Shown: piece by piece, positions 20,873-32,457 of the stretch
How the letters are laid out: each line of letters opens with the position of its first letter
Numbering within the stretch: the stretch's first letter is position 1
NCBI GenBank assembly: GCA_032433595.1
Contig: JASWJB010000209.1
Span: forward strand, 1 to 64,000
Direction of reading: 5' to 3'
Source: Conoideocrella luteorostrata
Lineage: Eukaryota > Ascomycota > Sordariomycetes > Hypocreales > Clavicipitaceae
DNA: 64,000 nucleotides
The notes under the pieces: model-generated
Databases searched by the model: none
What the model was told of the DNA's origin: nothing
What the model saw: the letters and a program-made list of their open reading frames with translations, nothing else
Made by a program: the position numbers and the translations under genes

Positions 20873-22568
20873 AGTGAAAGTGGTATGCCTGGTGCTTTGT
20901 CTGACAAATAAGTTGGATGAGCTGGTGTATATGAAACAGCTACCGCCAAAGGGAAGAAGTTAGCGTTGACGCCTTAGCAGGTCCAATCAAGCAGAATAAA
21001 ATATTAAATAATGCCGAGGCCACTTACAACGCTCATAAGACCATGTAGACGCGATCTTGTTGGGACCAGTATATCCGTCTCAATAATGCTTGGTTTCGAT
21101 TTGCCTTCGCAGTCTACAATCGCAACTCGCCTGGTTGGGCTGCAGGAAGCAAAAGTGCAATAAGAACTGTTTAGGCGTCGCGTCAATATACGCCAGTGCT
21201 GTAGCGAGTTCAACTTACTTACCTTCCCGCCGGATACTTATAGGCACGCACCTACCCTGGTTTGCCCGCGTGAGGTTCCGTATGGAGGTAATAAGGGCTG
21301 TCAACCGGTATGGCCAGGCTGTTATTAAAGTCTGCACGTGTTTTATCTGGGATCAAATCGACCGGGCATTGAAGGCAATAAGTCCTGAACTAAGCCATAA
21401 CGCAGTAAGATGAGACAAGGGAAGTCTCCCGAATTAACAGGTTCTTAATAGTAGGTATGTGATAGACCCGGGCGGAAGGGCAAGCAGTCAGCAATACATG
21501 TACTCTGTAAGCCTCTGTCGTTTGACAGACGTTGCGTCTTTGGACATTACATCAACTGAAAAGGACTAGGGATTATACGTAACGGTGGTAGTTAGATGGA
21601 AAGCGGAGTGATTCTCAGTGGAGTAAAGATTGGGCCTCTAATAGGCCAGTGCTTGTTTGTGAGTGTCCGTCAAAATTATCTGAATTGGCTCAACCTCGCT
21701 AACAGGAGTACCTAAGTTAGTTACTGTATACTCCGTACGCGGTGCGACACGCCCCAACTCATCAGTGACGTACTCAGTGGGTGCCATCAAAGTCGCCAGC
21801 CACGAGAAGTACGCGTCTTCGATAATAGATGAGTTATTTGAATCCCAGATCATTCATTAACGAGCCATTAATATACAGAGTATGTATTGCTGCCCCTGTT
21901 TTGCTTCAGAAGTCTGGTTAAATCGGAGCTCAGTTTGTACCTCAGGCCACACAGTTCCAGCAGGTCAAAATGTGGGTCAACCGCCGCCTCCAGTAGTAGT
22001 ACTCCGTGCTTCGTACTCCGTACAGATGTCAGAAATCATCAGTTCGAGCTGAAGAAATTGCCAAGTTTGTCACTATCGCAAACTTCGAAACATCCCTCGG
22101 AAGTCACCAGGCCTTGTGACTTGACAATCGTCAACTTATGTCGCACTAAGTTCGCATTGGGTATTGAGCCATTTTCGCTCGCTTATTGACGCTATTTCAA
22201 CAAACCCGCTCTTCGGCACTCTCATCATATTGCCAGACAAGGCTTTTGCTAAGCCATACAAAGCTCCTTGTGCCAATCAACATCGTTCCAGAGAAATACG
22301 CAGCAACTAATCAGAATACGGTGGCTCATAATCACTATTTGGTCTCAACTGAACATCCACTCTCAGTGCAAACGCCGAGGGTTGTACGGAGTACATTAAC
22401 GCGCCATCGCGACATCAAACAATTTTTAACTTCGACTTCGACTTCGACCTTTTTTTTTTCTGTGTCTGGCATTCCTGTCGCCTCCCATCTTCGAAGTACA
22501 TTAATTACGTAACCAATTTCAGCGTGGAAACACTGGTATCGGCTGCTTATTTCGCGGGAACTGCCATC
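20873..22568. promoter_or_regulatory. long divergent intergenic region, Cid1-like gene / TFG1
   Basis: 1.7 kb with no supported gene. A 71-codon minus-strand ATG frame (21638-21853) has no recognisable features and overlaps a TACTCCGTAC motif. Motif copies sit near 21729, 22009, 22022 and 22384. Just upstream of TFG1 lie a CTTCGA-type hexamer repeat (about 22429-22448) followed by a T-run, and an ACGCGC/TCGCGA pair near 22399-22411. Confidence 0.55.
22429..22461. repeat. TTCGAC hexamer repeat plus poly-T
   Basis: Three to four copies of TTCGAC run directly into a run of about ten T, some 110 bp before the TFG1 start codon. It looks like a slippage-prone core promoter or 5' UTR tract. Confidence 0.6.
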
Positions 22569-24746
22569 ATGGTTGTTGAAACACCCCATACGCAGAATGG
22601 AGCTCATCGTAGCCAAAAACCGAACCCCTTACGCCCGATGCGTAAAAGAACCAGGCCCGTCAACCCTCTTGTCGCCTCTTCCAGGAAGATCCCGGGACAA
22701 ACGACCGGCAAACCGACATTGAGTGGCACAGAGCAGACTGGCTTAAATGGCTCCAAGTCAAATATCGATGACCTACGGCGGCAATACGGGGGCTGGTCGG
22801 AGCCACCGCCACAATATCCATATAAGGATATACCTATAATGACTACGAAAAAGTGCTTGTTGGAGGGTATGCGATATCATCTTATGAAGTTCTCTCAGCC
22901 TCGCGTGTCCGACAATCCCGTCGACCCCACCGATCAAAACGAATTTGCTCGTCCGGTTACTCTACACAGGCGTGATGCTCGGCAGCCTCCTCCCGGGAGG
23001 ACTGTAAAAGATGAAGAGCCGGAGTCCCAACATGTCGACGAGAGGGAAGTGGAGAGACTCGCGCAGATCAAGGCTGAGAGAGAGGTCCAGCGCGCAATAG
23101 ATCAGGCCAAAATTGCACCGGTTGCCAAAGAAACCAATCCGAAACGCCCAAAAAAGCAAAAAGAAGAAAAGACGATGTTTAATCGGGCACCAAAGTCTGA
23201 AGCCGCCAAGAAAGAGTCCGATATTCGTTATGAAGAGGCCTTGCCATGGCATCTCGAGGATGCTGATGGGAAGAACGTGTGGGTTGGCAACTACGTCGCC
23301 GCCCTCTCTGAGGCAAATGTTACATTCATGATTGACAAGTCTGTCTTTCGTATGGTGCCTTTGGAAAAGTGGTACAGGTTCACTGCAAAACCGCCATTTC
23401 AGCCCTTTACCATTGACCAAGCTGAAGCATTCATGAACAGAAAAGTTGATGTTGGAAGGTGGGCAATGAAGGATGAAGAAAAAAAGGCGGGACAAGATGA
23501 TTTAGAAGCGACCAGGAAACTTCTTTATGGCCGTGGGCAGATGGTCAAAACCGAAAGTGACACTTTTAAGGCTGCATCACGCTCAGAAAAGCTCGATCAT
23601 GATGAATTGGATGTATCCGGAGATGAATTTCAAGATGACGATGAAACTCCTTACTTTGAACGAATGGAGGATGACGATGTGAAAGAGTCTAAAGATCGTA
23701 TACGACGCGAACAACTTGGAGCGAATCTCTTTGGAGAAGGTGACGAACAGGAGGTTGATAAAGAGTTACGGGAACGATTGCGAGAAGAACTCGAACGACA
23801 GAAATACGGAAAGAGTACTAAAAAAGCATTGATCAAGCGGGATCGGGAGGATATTTACGAGAGTGACAAATCAGAAGAAAACCCCTGGAGTAGCTCGGTT
23901 TGTCGGTTCCTGCCCAAGTCGCTACAAATTCGGCGTTCTAATCTAGTGTTGCAGTCCGAGGACGAATCAAGCGACGATGAAAAAGAAGATACCAGTGAGG
24001 GTCAAGGAAAGGATATGGACAACAAAGAAGCCCAAGGCGAAGCGAAAGACAAACCCAAAGGCCCAGGCTCCAAAGGATCAGTGACGCCACAAGGTAAACA
24101 TAAAGCAGGCGATCCGATGAAGAAGACAAAGTCATTAAAGAGAGCTGGCTCGCCCTCGTTGTCGGAGTCAAGTGGGAACGAATCTTCTCGCAAGAAGCTT
24201 AAGAAAACCTCTATAACAGCCCCAGGAAGTCGCGCAGTCACACCTGTATCGCAATCCCGTATGGCTCGTCGAACGTTAACAGGCCCAGGATCTGGCAGCG
24301 ATGGTGAAGGCACCGCAGGAGAAATGTCCGATAGTGCCGTTGGTCCAAGAAAGACTATGAAACTGATTAGCAGTAGCGGAAAGGGTACTCCAGCAGTGTC
24401 GAGAGCTGGCAGCCCTAACCCTGCCCTTACAGGTAAGCTTGTTCTATCTCACTACATAAACATCATAGCCCTTGAGAGCTTTAATATGGCTGTTAGTATC
24501 TTGCAACGTCTGTATTAACTTCGGCTGCTAGCTACATCCCCTGCTTCCCTAGTCAGTGCTGGAATCGAGTCATGGGAGATTTTAGAAAAGATTCCAGCGG
24601 AGGGCATCTCTCTTCAAGACCTCGTGAAGCAGTTTCACGGCAGGGTAGGTGATCGACACGGCCAGATGAATAAGAGTGATTGGATAAAGTTAGTGAAACA
24701 GTTATGTGACTACGGACAAGACAAACGCTTGCGTCGCCGTAAATAA
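22569..24746 (+). CDS. TFG1: TFIIF large subunit (RAP74/Tfg1)
   Basis: Begins at ATG 22569. Exons end at 24432 and resume at 24532-24746 after a 99-nt intron; without any further splicing the product is 692 aa. The N-terminal half contains the RAP74 dimerisation block (EALPWHLEDADGKNVWVG, EKWYRFTAKPPFQPFTIDQAEAFM in two parts: EKWYRFTAKPPF, QPFTIDQAEAFM). A long charged, acidic and S/K-rich middle follows, then a C-terminal winged helix (SLQDLVKQFHGRV, NKSDWIKLVKQLCDY). TFIIF escorts RNA polymerase II to promoters and helps start-site choice. A segment at 23898-23954 looks like a second, 57-nt intron with a CTAAT branch and GCAG acceptor; removing it keeps the frame and drops 19 atypical residues, giving 673 aa. 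I favour that spliced form. Confidence 0.92.
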
Positions 24747-24852
24747 TTTTCAGCAATGCGGGCTCTACCCAAATGGGGTTGTAACGATATCTGGTATTCT
24801 TCGATGAGTTTGCTCCAAATACTAAAGGGTATTTCGAAATTTAATATACTAG

Positions 24853-25839
24853 CTATTCATCCATCTGCCAGGAGTAGTCCAACCCTTTGACTCTGTCACG
24901 CTTGTTTATCGCCCTGAATCTTTCTGCTTCAAAGCCTATACTTCTATCTACTCCATCCCAACGATAACCTGGCTGGATGCCATAACGATTCGGCGGAGCT
25001 GCCCCAGAATACATCGGTTGCTTTCCATTTGTTTTACCACCTCTAGGTCGAACGTTTAACTTGGACACAAATTGGTGCATGGGGTCATTCCACCTCTCCT
25101 GCTCCATTAATTCCTGGTTCATTGTTTTGTCCTCCGCTGTTCTTGCAAAAGGAAGAAGCTGTGCCTCTTGTAGTCGCTCATTCCGCTTTCTTGCCTCTTG
25201 TATTTGGGTTCTTCCTCTTAGAGCTTGTTTTGCCAGGCTTTCCTGTTCTTCGGCGTCAGCAGCTGCCTTTCTTGCCTCGGCCCTTTTCATCGAGACATCT
25301 ATTCTTCGTCCGGTTGCATCACGATACACAGTTTCTTCTTCCCTAGTAGATTTCCTGTGGAGTTCATATTTCTCCCGTTCCTCCCGTTGTCGCTTTCTTA
25401 TTTGGGCAGAGACCATAGCGGCTGTTTGCAGTCCAGCATGTGTCCCATCACTCATTTTCACCACGCTTTCCATGTTCTCCACTATCGGTATATCGTCATT
25501 ACTTGCTAGTCTTGATTCGTTTTCTGCCGCTGTCAATGTAAGAACTGCATTGGCAGCAGTCATATTGTCGTCAACATCCGCAACGCCTCGTCGTCCAATA
25601 CTCTTCCAATTGCTTCTGCGAGCTTTACGAAACTCTGCGGTGTTTCCGGACACTGTTTGAGGCAATTCTTCATCGTTTTCGTCCGGAGGTGGAACTGATT
25701 GACTCCATGCCCAATCGTCGTCTTCGGTAATGACAAGTCCTTCAGCAGAGCTCGACTTCTGCTTGCGTTTCTTGGACGTCGGCTTCGGATCAGCAACAAG
25801 GTATCGAGAAGCGAGGTAATCCGCTATATCTGACGGCAT
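24853..25839 (-). CDS. BUD13: pre-mRNA-splicing factor Bud13/Cwf26
   Basis: A single exon of 328 aa. I place the start at ATG 25839 because the protein then begins MPSDIADYLASRYLVAD, matching the family's start; the frame is open further upstream but that part is not Bud13-like. The middle is rich in K, E and R, and the C-terminal block is typical of the family: ETVYRDATGRRIDV, then PMYSGAAPPNRYGIQPGYRW and DRSIGFEAERF. In yeast Bud13 is part of the RES complex with Snu17/Ist3 and Pml1, which aids the first splicing step and nuclear retention of unspliced RNA. It converges on TFG1 with only 106 bp between stops, so the transcripts' 3' ends may overlap. Confidence 0.93.
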   Translation of the reverse strand: MPSDIADYLASRYLVADPKPTSKKRKQKSSSAEGLVITEDDDWAWSQSVPPPDENDEELPQTVSGNTAEFRKARRSNWKSIGRRGVADVDDNMTAANAVLTLTAAENESRLASNDDIPIVENMESVVKMSDGTHAGLQTAAMVSAQIRKRQREEREKYELHRKSTREEETVYRDATGRRIDVSMKRAEARKAAADAEEQESLAKQALRGRTQIQEARKRNERLQEAQLLPFARTAEDKTMNQELMEQERWNDPMHQFVSKLNVRPRGGKTNGKQPMYSGAAPPNRYGIQPGYRWDGVDRSIGFEAERFRAINKRDRVKGLDYSWQMDE

Positions 25840-26309
25840 GTCCAGGCTTGTGTGGTGACAGATTTTGACTCCCAGTAGAATATGAATTTGTTCCAGACGA
25901 AGCACCACAGCATCAGCTATATGCTTGCGAAATAGTTGAGGGAAACAGCTCGTTCCCATAGATGCATCAAACCTCAGAACAAGTGGGAACCCACTGGAGC
26001 TATCAAGGTATGCAACTATACGGAGTACATAGGTGACCAACTACTCCCCGGTAAACAGATGTGGGGCCATCGCTTCCCAACACATCGCTAGAACGTCACG
26101 GATATGGGATAACACCAGACCAACACTCCCAGGCTACCAAGGCTGCCGAAACAGTCATATATCATCATTCCACCGTGAACTAAAATATACAATATATGCA
26201 GATCAGCTCGATTTTCGGCGCTAATAGGTTTGATCTCTTTCAGTCTCTGGGGCCATATGATTTGGCCAATGCGAGATAAAGCGGTCCATCACATTGATAA
26301 ATCGCCTTC
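25840..26309. promoter_or_regulatory. divergent intergenic region BUD13 / TRS85
   Basis: 470 bases between outward-facing starts. Contains one TATACGGAGTAC motif copy near 26017. No gene was seen. Confidence 0.55.
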
Positions 26310-28532
26310 ATGACACAGTCTGGACGAGATGTATCTCCAAGCGAAACGATACGGGCGGTACCTATCGCCGCCGCCTCAGCTTCTATGAAATCCACTAGGT
26401 ATCGGCATTCCATGACCGCAGCCGAGGACCCCGTTCCGTCGTCTTCGGTCTCCAAGTTACCTTTGAGGGGACCAAAAGCCGCCTCTGCTTCGTTATACGC
26501 CTCTACTCTATCGCCGCCGGGTTCACGACCAATGTCACCAGCCAGACAGATTTCTCCGGGAACGGCACCGTCGGAATCCGTGTTCGACCGTACTTCCGGC
26601 CGAACGTTATCAGACAGGTTAATGCAAAATCCTGAGGACCCGTTGTACCAGATCATTCATTCATTTGTTCCTCACGTATCAATTTATGCATCAGAAGATA
26701 CAGAGACGCTGGTTTCGAAAAAGGGGTTTCAATATGGTCTTTGGGAACTGCTAAGGCCTTTTGGAGAGAACGTTCCGGGCAGAGTCACCGTTCGAGATAG
26801 CAACGGCATTAGTCGTGGTTTCGAGGATTTTTCGATTCGGTTCACACAGTTGGGTGAGAACGTGGAGCGCCCCGATCCAATCGTCTCTATTGCGCAACAC
26901 AAATCAGCTGTTGAAGAAACTAACGACGCTGAGGGGAGCACTGTGAGAGACAAGGCTGCTCTGGATGCAGTGGAGACCTTGGTAGAACGGCACTTGGCTT
27001 TTGCTGAAGTTTCTGCTGCCCAAGCACCTTCACTTTCATCGAGTGCTTCATTGCAGGATGCGGACTATGAAGCTGCATCACCATACTATTCTTTGTATCT
27101 GAGACGCCTTTTGTCTGGGACATCTATCAAACCACATGAGACTTTTGCGCATCCCGTTGCCTGTGTTATAGCTATCAGCTCTCGCAACGATACTCCTATC
27201 GAGGAATTGAGGAAATTATACGCCGAGAGCAATCAAGGCAACAAAGGGCTTCCTCTCTGGGTAGACAACGACTATCTTCGATATTACCTCCTAGTTCATG
27301 ATGAAGAGAACGATGATATTACCAGATCCATGGGTCTGTTCGAGCAAATGAAGCGCCATCTTGGTCTCCACTGTCATCTTCTCCGACTAAGATTCAGCAA
27401 AAGCGCTGAGACAGATGACGAAAGCATACCCCTCCCGGATAGTGATTGGATGTCCGCACCCGAGGAGTTGGCGAGGATTCAGAAGAGTGAAAGTGAGGGG
27501 GATTTTGAAGTCCCTACACAGTATATTTTCGAGTCAGATGCAACTGCAATTCGGACGTTCATTCGGGAGATGGTAACGCAATCAATTGTCCCAACTATGG
27601 AACGGCACATTTCGGTTTGGAATGATCAAGTTGCTTCACGTCGAAGAGGCATTACCGGGCGTTTCATGAATTTATCGCGAAAATGGGCCGGATTCGGTGG
27701 TGGGCATCGATCCTCATCTGGCAGCAATCTCAATCTAGGCGACAACTATGACAATTCAGGATACTACCGTGCTGAGGCTGCTGAGGCTGTTATACGAAAA
27801 TTAGCAGATTATGCCTTCATGTTGCGGGATTGGAAGTTAGCTCATTCAACATATGACCTTTTAAGGTCCGACTTCAGCGAATCAAAGGCATGGAAGTATC
27901 ACGCTGCAACCAACGAAATGGCAGCTATCAGTTTGTTGATGGCACCGCAGAGCCTTGTATCTAAGGGACGGACAGACATTGTTGATCAAATGCTTGAATC
28001 GGCATTTTATTCTTACAATACTCGCTGCAGAGCACCCTTTGGAGCAGTTCGCTGCCTCCTTATTGGTGTCGAGCTATTACGTGTAAGAGGTGGCCCGAAT
28101 ATCGATGGCGCTGGCAGATGGGGTCTCCGCTTGCTTGAGGCCAGAATACTAGGACGAGTTGGCGAAGCCTTACTCAAGGAGCGCCTTTGTATTTGCTACT
28201 CGTCTAAGCTTGGCGTCGGTAGTTGGGGTTGGGGTAGTCGGAATCGGAAAGCCAGCTTTTGGAGCATGTTGGCAGCTGAAGCCTGGTGTCAACAGGGCAA
28301 ATATCTTCCAGCTCAAAAATGCATCAGGGAAACTCGAAGACTTTACGGAATCCTGCCACCTAACAGTGGCACAATGCAATTTCAAGAGGCAAAGGAATAC
28401 ATAGGCTCTTTACAAATTATTCTATCCCAAAGGCTATACTTGAATGAAGAACTTGGGCCAGTGGACGGAGCAGATGAGGCACTTCCGAATATAGACATCG
28501 AGAGCCATGCATTTACATCTGTGCCATCATAA
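26310..28532 (+). CDS. TRS85: TRAPPIII subunit Trs85/TRAPPC8
   Basis: A single exon of 740 aa starting at ATG 26310. After a polar N-terminus of about 110 residues come DPLYQIIHSFVPHVSIYAS, the recognisable Trs85 start of the folded part, then GFQYGLWELLRPFGENVPG, LPLWVDNDYLRYYLLVHDE and a long helical C-terminal half with TPR-like repeats (LADYAFMLRDWKLAHSTYDLL in two parts: LADYAFMLRDW, KLAHSTYDLL). Trs85 targets the TRAPPIII complex, a guanine exchange factor for Ypt1, to autophagosome-forming membranes and early Golgi. The initiating ATG is the least certain part. A minus-strand open frame at the 5' end is a shadow of this gene. Confidence 0.9.
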   Translation: MTQSGRDVSPSETIRAVPIAAASASMKSTRYRHSMTAAEDPVPSSSVSKLPLRGPKAASASLYASTLSPPGSRPMSPARQISPGTAPSESVFDRTSGRTLSDRLMQNPEDPLYQIIHSFVPHVSIYASEDTETLVSKKGFQYGLWELLRPFGENVPGRVTVRDSNGISRGFEDFSIRFTQLGENVERPDPIVSIAQHKSAVEETNDAEGSTVRDKAALDAVETLVERHLAFAEVSAAQAPSLSSSASLQDADYEAASPYYSLYLRRLLSGTSIKPHETFAHPVACVIAISSRNDTPIEELRKLYAESNQGNKGLPLWVDNDYLRYYLLVHDEENDDITRSMGLFEQMKRHLGLHCHLLRLRFSKSAETDDESIPLPDSDWMSAPEELARIQKSESEGDFEVPTQYIFESDATAIRTFIREMVTQSIVPTMERHISVWNDQVASRRRGITGRFMNLSRKWAGFGGGHRSSSGSNLNLGDNYDNSGYYRAEAAEAVIRKLADYAFMLRDWKLAHSTYDLLRSDFSESKAWKYHAATNEMAAISLLMAPQSLVSKGRTDIVDQMLESAFYSYNTRCRAPFGAVRCLLIGVELLRVRGGPNIDGAGRWGLRLLEARILGRVGEALLKERLCICYSSKLGVGSWGWGSRNRKASFWSMLAAEAWCQQGKYLPAQKCIRETRRLYGILPPNSGTMQFQEAKEYIGSLQIILSQRLYLNEELGPVDGADEALPNIDIESHAFTSVPS

Positions 28533-29328
28533 TGGCCTAGAACCTTACTGCGAACTAGTGTCCTATGTAAATAGTGCAACTTCATAATGCTTCCTTGCAG
28601 GTTAATACCTAGTGAGGTTCCGTCTAGTAACTGTTGAGGTCTGGGTGAATTACTCTGACCACGATCGATAATGAGAGATAGTCGGCTTGCTGGGTAATTC
28701 AAGATATAGGCGTCAAACTTGATACAACATGGGGTTCTTTCTAACGACTACTAGTTATATGGTTTATGAAAATATTACTGAATTATGGGTTTAGATTCTC
28801 CCATCATCGGTTGCGCAGATGTTTTTCCTTATTAACGGATATGGACGACTGTACAGCATGAGGATGGTTTATTTCTCTATACAGATGTCACCGTTAAGGA
28901 TTTGGGATATAGGAGCTAATATCGAGCAAGGTAAATAGCAACCAGGCCTGAAATCAGTAGCCTTGACTGGTACATACCGAGTAGGTAAGTATCTCGAATA
29001 GTAGAAGATATTGGGTAGGAATGACCAACCCCGTTGCGAGTACTGTGTAGTTACAGGGTAGCCGAAGCAGGTAAGCACCTAGCTACAGGTATCCACTTAC
29101 TGCAACGCCAACCTTCGTTCATGGCAGAGATATCTTGCCTCTGTTCATTACAGCAGGTGACAGAATCCAGCTTGTAGATTCTGCTCTCACTCCTATTCGA
29201 CTTATTGTACACTAGTATCTTAAGTTATAGTTTATATTTCTACCAGGGATTACCTCCAAAGCTAGACCCCCAATTTAACGCTCGGATAGCCCGAGTCAAT
29301 CATTTTTGAGTATATGTGCTTCGGTAGG
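28533..29328. other. intergenic: TRS85 3' side and CHM7 promoter side
   Basis: 796 bases between two genes on the plus strand. AT-rich; no coding frame with an ATG and plausible composition was seen. Confidence 0.6.
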
Positions 29329-30764
29329 ATGGTTGATTTATCCTCGTACCTTTCAGAGCACGATTCAAATTTTCGTAGGTATGTCAAGAACTTCTCCGCT
29401 TTGGATATGAATCCGGCGCGGATGCTCACGACTCGTTCTACAGGGCTCGCTTACCAGCGCTGTACGCCGATTTCCGCTCGCAGAGAACACTCAATCCCGA
29501 TGGATATCGTGCAAACGTCGTTGCCTGGCAAAGTGCTTTGTCGTGCTTAGCTTTCAATGGCCTGTTATCCTGCAATGGATTATCATCGAGTGCCTTAATT
29601 ATCGACATTGACGACTCTCTCCCACGTGCTCTAGAAAGCAAACAATTCGGTCAGCCGCTCGCTCTGGGAACCGCATTACGAGACGCAATTTCTCACCAAA
29701 AGCTTATGCCCGTCAATACATTCTTACGGACACCGTCACAGACATACTCTCTGAAGATATCTTCGCTACCCTGGAATGCTGCCGAGTGGGCTTTCAGGCA
29801 GCTGGGCATCACAAACCAGGTCAGCTCTGAAGATACCGTGCCAAATGGGCGGTACGTCATCATCAGCAATATTGAAACAGCCTGCCAGACATTTAAAAGA
29901 CAAATCGCGGGTGAATCTTCACGGTTCGACCGCGTGTTCACCAAATTACAATTTCGAAAACTAGTTGCACATCAACTAGTACCAGGTAATGCATTGACAG
30001 ATGAAGATATTGAGGTCTTGCTTGTTTGCTTGGCTAGAGATAAGCATATGATTGAATATGATGGTGTTATAATCCGAATTCGAGATCCAGAGGACGAATT
30101 AGGCATAAGCCAAGAGGACGCTGCTATGGCATCTATAAAGGAGTTAATTTCCAACATTAGACACCAAATCGAAGTTCTCAATGGGCGCATCGAGTACCTA
30201 CAACAAGAAACTAGAGCTGCGCTTGAGCGCAACAATCGAGTTGCTGCGATGGCCAAGCTCAAGTCCAAGAAGATGACTGAAGCGTCACTGGCAAAAAGAT
30301 ACATGTCCTTGAACCAACTAGAGGATGTCGCAGCCAAAATTGAACAGGCCACCGATCAAGTACAACTTATTAAGATGATGAAGTCATCTGTTAGTGCCTT
30401 GAGAAGCCTCAATTCCCAAGTTGGAAGTGGTACGCAGGTAGAGGAACTCATGAACCAGATACGTCAACAGATGTCAGAAACGGACGAAGTAGCGGCGATA
30501 TTAGCAGAGTCTACTGGGGAGCCTATAGACGAATTAGAGCTTGATGATGAACTAGCAGTCCTGGAAAACGAAGCTCACGAGAACGAGGAGCCGAAGGTAG
30601 AGAGAAAGGAAGACAACCGAGCTGATACACAAGCAGACAAGGTCCGCTCTGAGATAGATCAACTACCAGATCCTCCTTCGGAAATTCCTTCATCGTCTGG
30701 GCAATTGATTACCCCAGCTATCGAGACGCGTATTGCCAATCTGTCACTTGGGCGTGGTAAATAG
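29329..30764 (+). CDS. CHM7: ESCRT-III-like protein CHM7/CHMP7 (SNF7 family)
   Basis: Two exons: 29329-29378 and 29444-30764, with a 65-nt intron (donor GTATGT); 456 aa. The first exon encodes MVDLSSYLSEHDSNFR and splices to RARLPALYADFRSQRT, matching fungal Chm7 N-termini. The N-terminal half has two winged-helix-like domains (RFDRVFTKLQFRKLVAHQLV, HMIEYDGVIIRI). The C-terminal half is the SNF7 helical bundle (about 225-390), with AMAKLKSKKMTEASLAKRY and EVAAILAESTGEPIDELELDDEL (read as EVAAILAESTG and EPIDELELDDEL). Chm7 binds inner nuclear membrane proteins of the LEM type and recruits ESCRT-III to seal or survey the nuclear envelope. It converges on RAD18. Confidence 0.92.
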
Positions 30765-31120
30765 AAATAGATACAACATAACCGAATTCAACGGACGCAA
30801 TGACATGTTCACAAAGGGGGCGAAGATCGAAGCGTAAAATGCACAATGCATGACCTAAATGAATGATCACGTCGAAAGTGAGGAGTACAGTGGGGCTGTC
30901 AATATTGTGGTCATATCATCTGCCTGACCTTAGCTCGCAAAACATCAGAGGCGACTTAGTTAAATGATTGCCCTCTGTTCAAATTTATACATGCTTCAAG
31001 CCACTATAGAGCATGACCTTCTCATCTAGTATCGTTCCGATACGCCGACGTATTCGTCACCGATGAATTAGAATTAGGCTCTCGACCCTCAGCTCGCTCG
31101 TTATTCAGAGTTATTGGGTG
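30765..31120. other. intergenic between convergent CHM7 and RAD18
   Basis: 356 bases holding the two 3' flanks; no gene or structural element was recognised. Confidence 0.6.
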
Positions 31121-32457
31121 TTATTGGTCTAGAAGTTCTTCATTTGCCATATCAGGATGGGACCCGACATCGTTGAGAAGCTCTCCACTCGTTAACAAAT
31201 GTCCCTGCAGTTCCAACGCTGGGTTTTTAGTCTTGTCCATGTCCATAAACAGCCCACGACGTTTGGTTGTCAAGTCGTGTGGCAACGATTCAACCTTCTC
31301 GCCGCGTTCATCCTCATATTTGAACGAAGGCTTTATATTCATTCTGCTTTTTCGAGCACTCGCAATTAGATCCTTGAAAGAGGAGTCGTGTCGGGCGGCC
31401 CAGGCCGTACCGTCAAATTTTTTGTCTTTGATTGCAATTATGCTCGAAGGAGTTCTACCAGCTGTAGTTGATCGGTACCCTTGTGTCTTTTCCCATACGT
31501 CCAAATCCTGCAAAAGCTGTTGTCGATTTCTAGGTTGCGCGGAGTCACAGTTCGCATTCCAGATAGTAATCCATTCTCTATGTCGCTGCTCAAGGAGAAT
31601 GCGAGGTCCTTGGTTTGATATCCCCATCTCAGCCAGTTTCTTGCGCAGAGCTTGCTCTTTTAACATTGAGTAATTCAAGGCAGGGAGGCGTTCGACAGTT
31701 TTGTGATGCCGTAATTGGGGAATCTGAAGTGCAGCTGAATTTCTGACAATTTCGCTTGAAGTTGTTTGTGAATTCGGCCCAGGGCATGCTTCCAAGTGTT
31801 GAAACACCTGCCAGGCCTTCATATTGTTTTGACATGAGGGACAAGGGACAAGGTTATGGGCTAGAGATGCATCAGTACGTACTAATATCATGGTCAACAG
31901 ATTCACAAACCATTTTCCGCGTCGTCCTTATAACCATCCTCATCATCGTGATTACTGCTCTCGTCCTCATCAGATGCTGGCAAAACTTCTTTTCGAGGAT
32001 CTGGTCTCGGCGAATTCGCACTCATATTGTATTTCTGCTGGCTACTCAGCCGCGCCGATGTTCGTTGTCGCTTCGGTTCTGGTACTAGAGTTGACTCGGT
32101 GATCCCACTCTCTTCAACTTTCCGCTTGGGCGATGTAGAATTCTCTGTTTTTTTGCGAGCAAGTTTCAATACAGCCGGACGTGCCTTCGAAAAAACATCT
32201 ACCGTCTCTTCCATTGACCAATTACTTCGCAGTTTGAGCTCTTGCTCAGGAGCACGGCATAGTGGGCATTTTCCATCATTCGACAATGCTCTTCGTATAC
32301 ATATAGAGCAAAATGTGTGTGAGCATGAGGTAATCATGGGAGTCTTGTAGAAGTCTTTGCATACTTGGCAGCGCAAGGCTGCCTCCACTGCAGCTAGACT
32401 CGCCAGAGGCGTCGCCAGCCAATCTGTAGAGTCAGTAACATAGTCCACGGGAAGCAT
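31121..32457 (-). CDS. RAD18: postreplication-repair E3 ubiquitin ligase Rad18
   Basis: Two exons: 32457-31911 and 31860-31121, with a 50-nt intron; 428 aa. Domains in order: a C3HC4 RING (residues 30-68; [20 protein letters not shown] then CSICIRR and CPLC), a disordered linker with KRKVEE- and KRQR-type basic patches, a UBZ zinc finger rebuilt just after the splice (CPSC ... HLEACPG, about 189-212), and a SAP domain (about 247-286; [19 protein letters not shown]). Rad18 with Rad6 monoubiquitinates PCNA at Lys164 at stalled forks to allow translesion synthesis. It lies head to head with POL32, 387 bp apart; both products act at PCNA. Confidence 0.95.

Noticed and set aside
21638..21853. 71-codon minus ATG frame in the gap before TFG1
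   Set aside because: Short, with no domain, and overlapping the recurrent TACTCCGTAC motif; a chance frame is as likely.
25840..26040. Longer N-terminus for BUD13 (extra 67 codons)
   Set aside because: The extension starts at a non-ATG codon and is unlike Bud13; the family start MPSDIADYLASRYL is at 25839.
26240..26656. 138-codon minus frame at the TRS85 start
   Set aside because: It overlaps the TRS85 coding region antisense and shows no family features.
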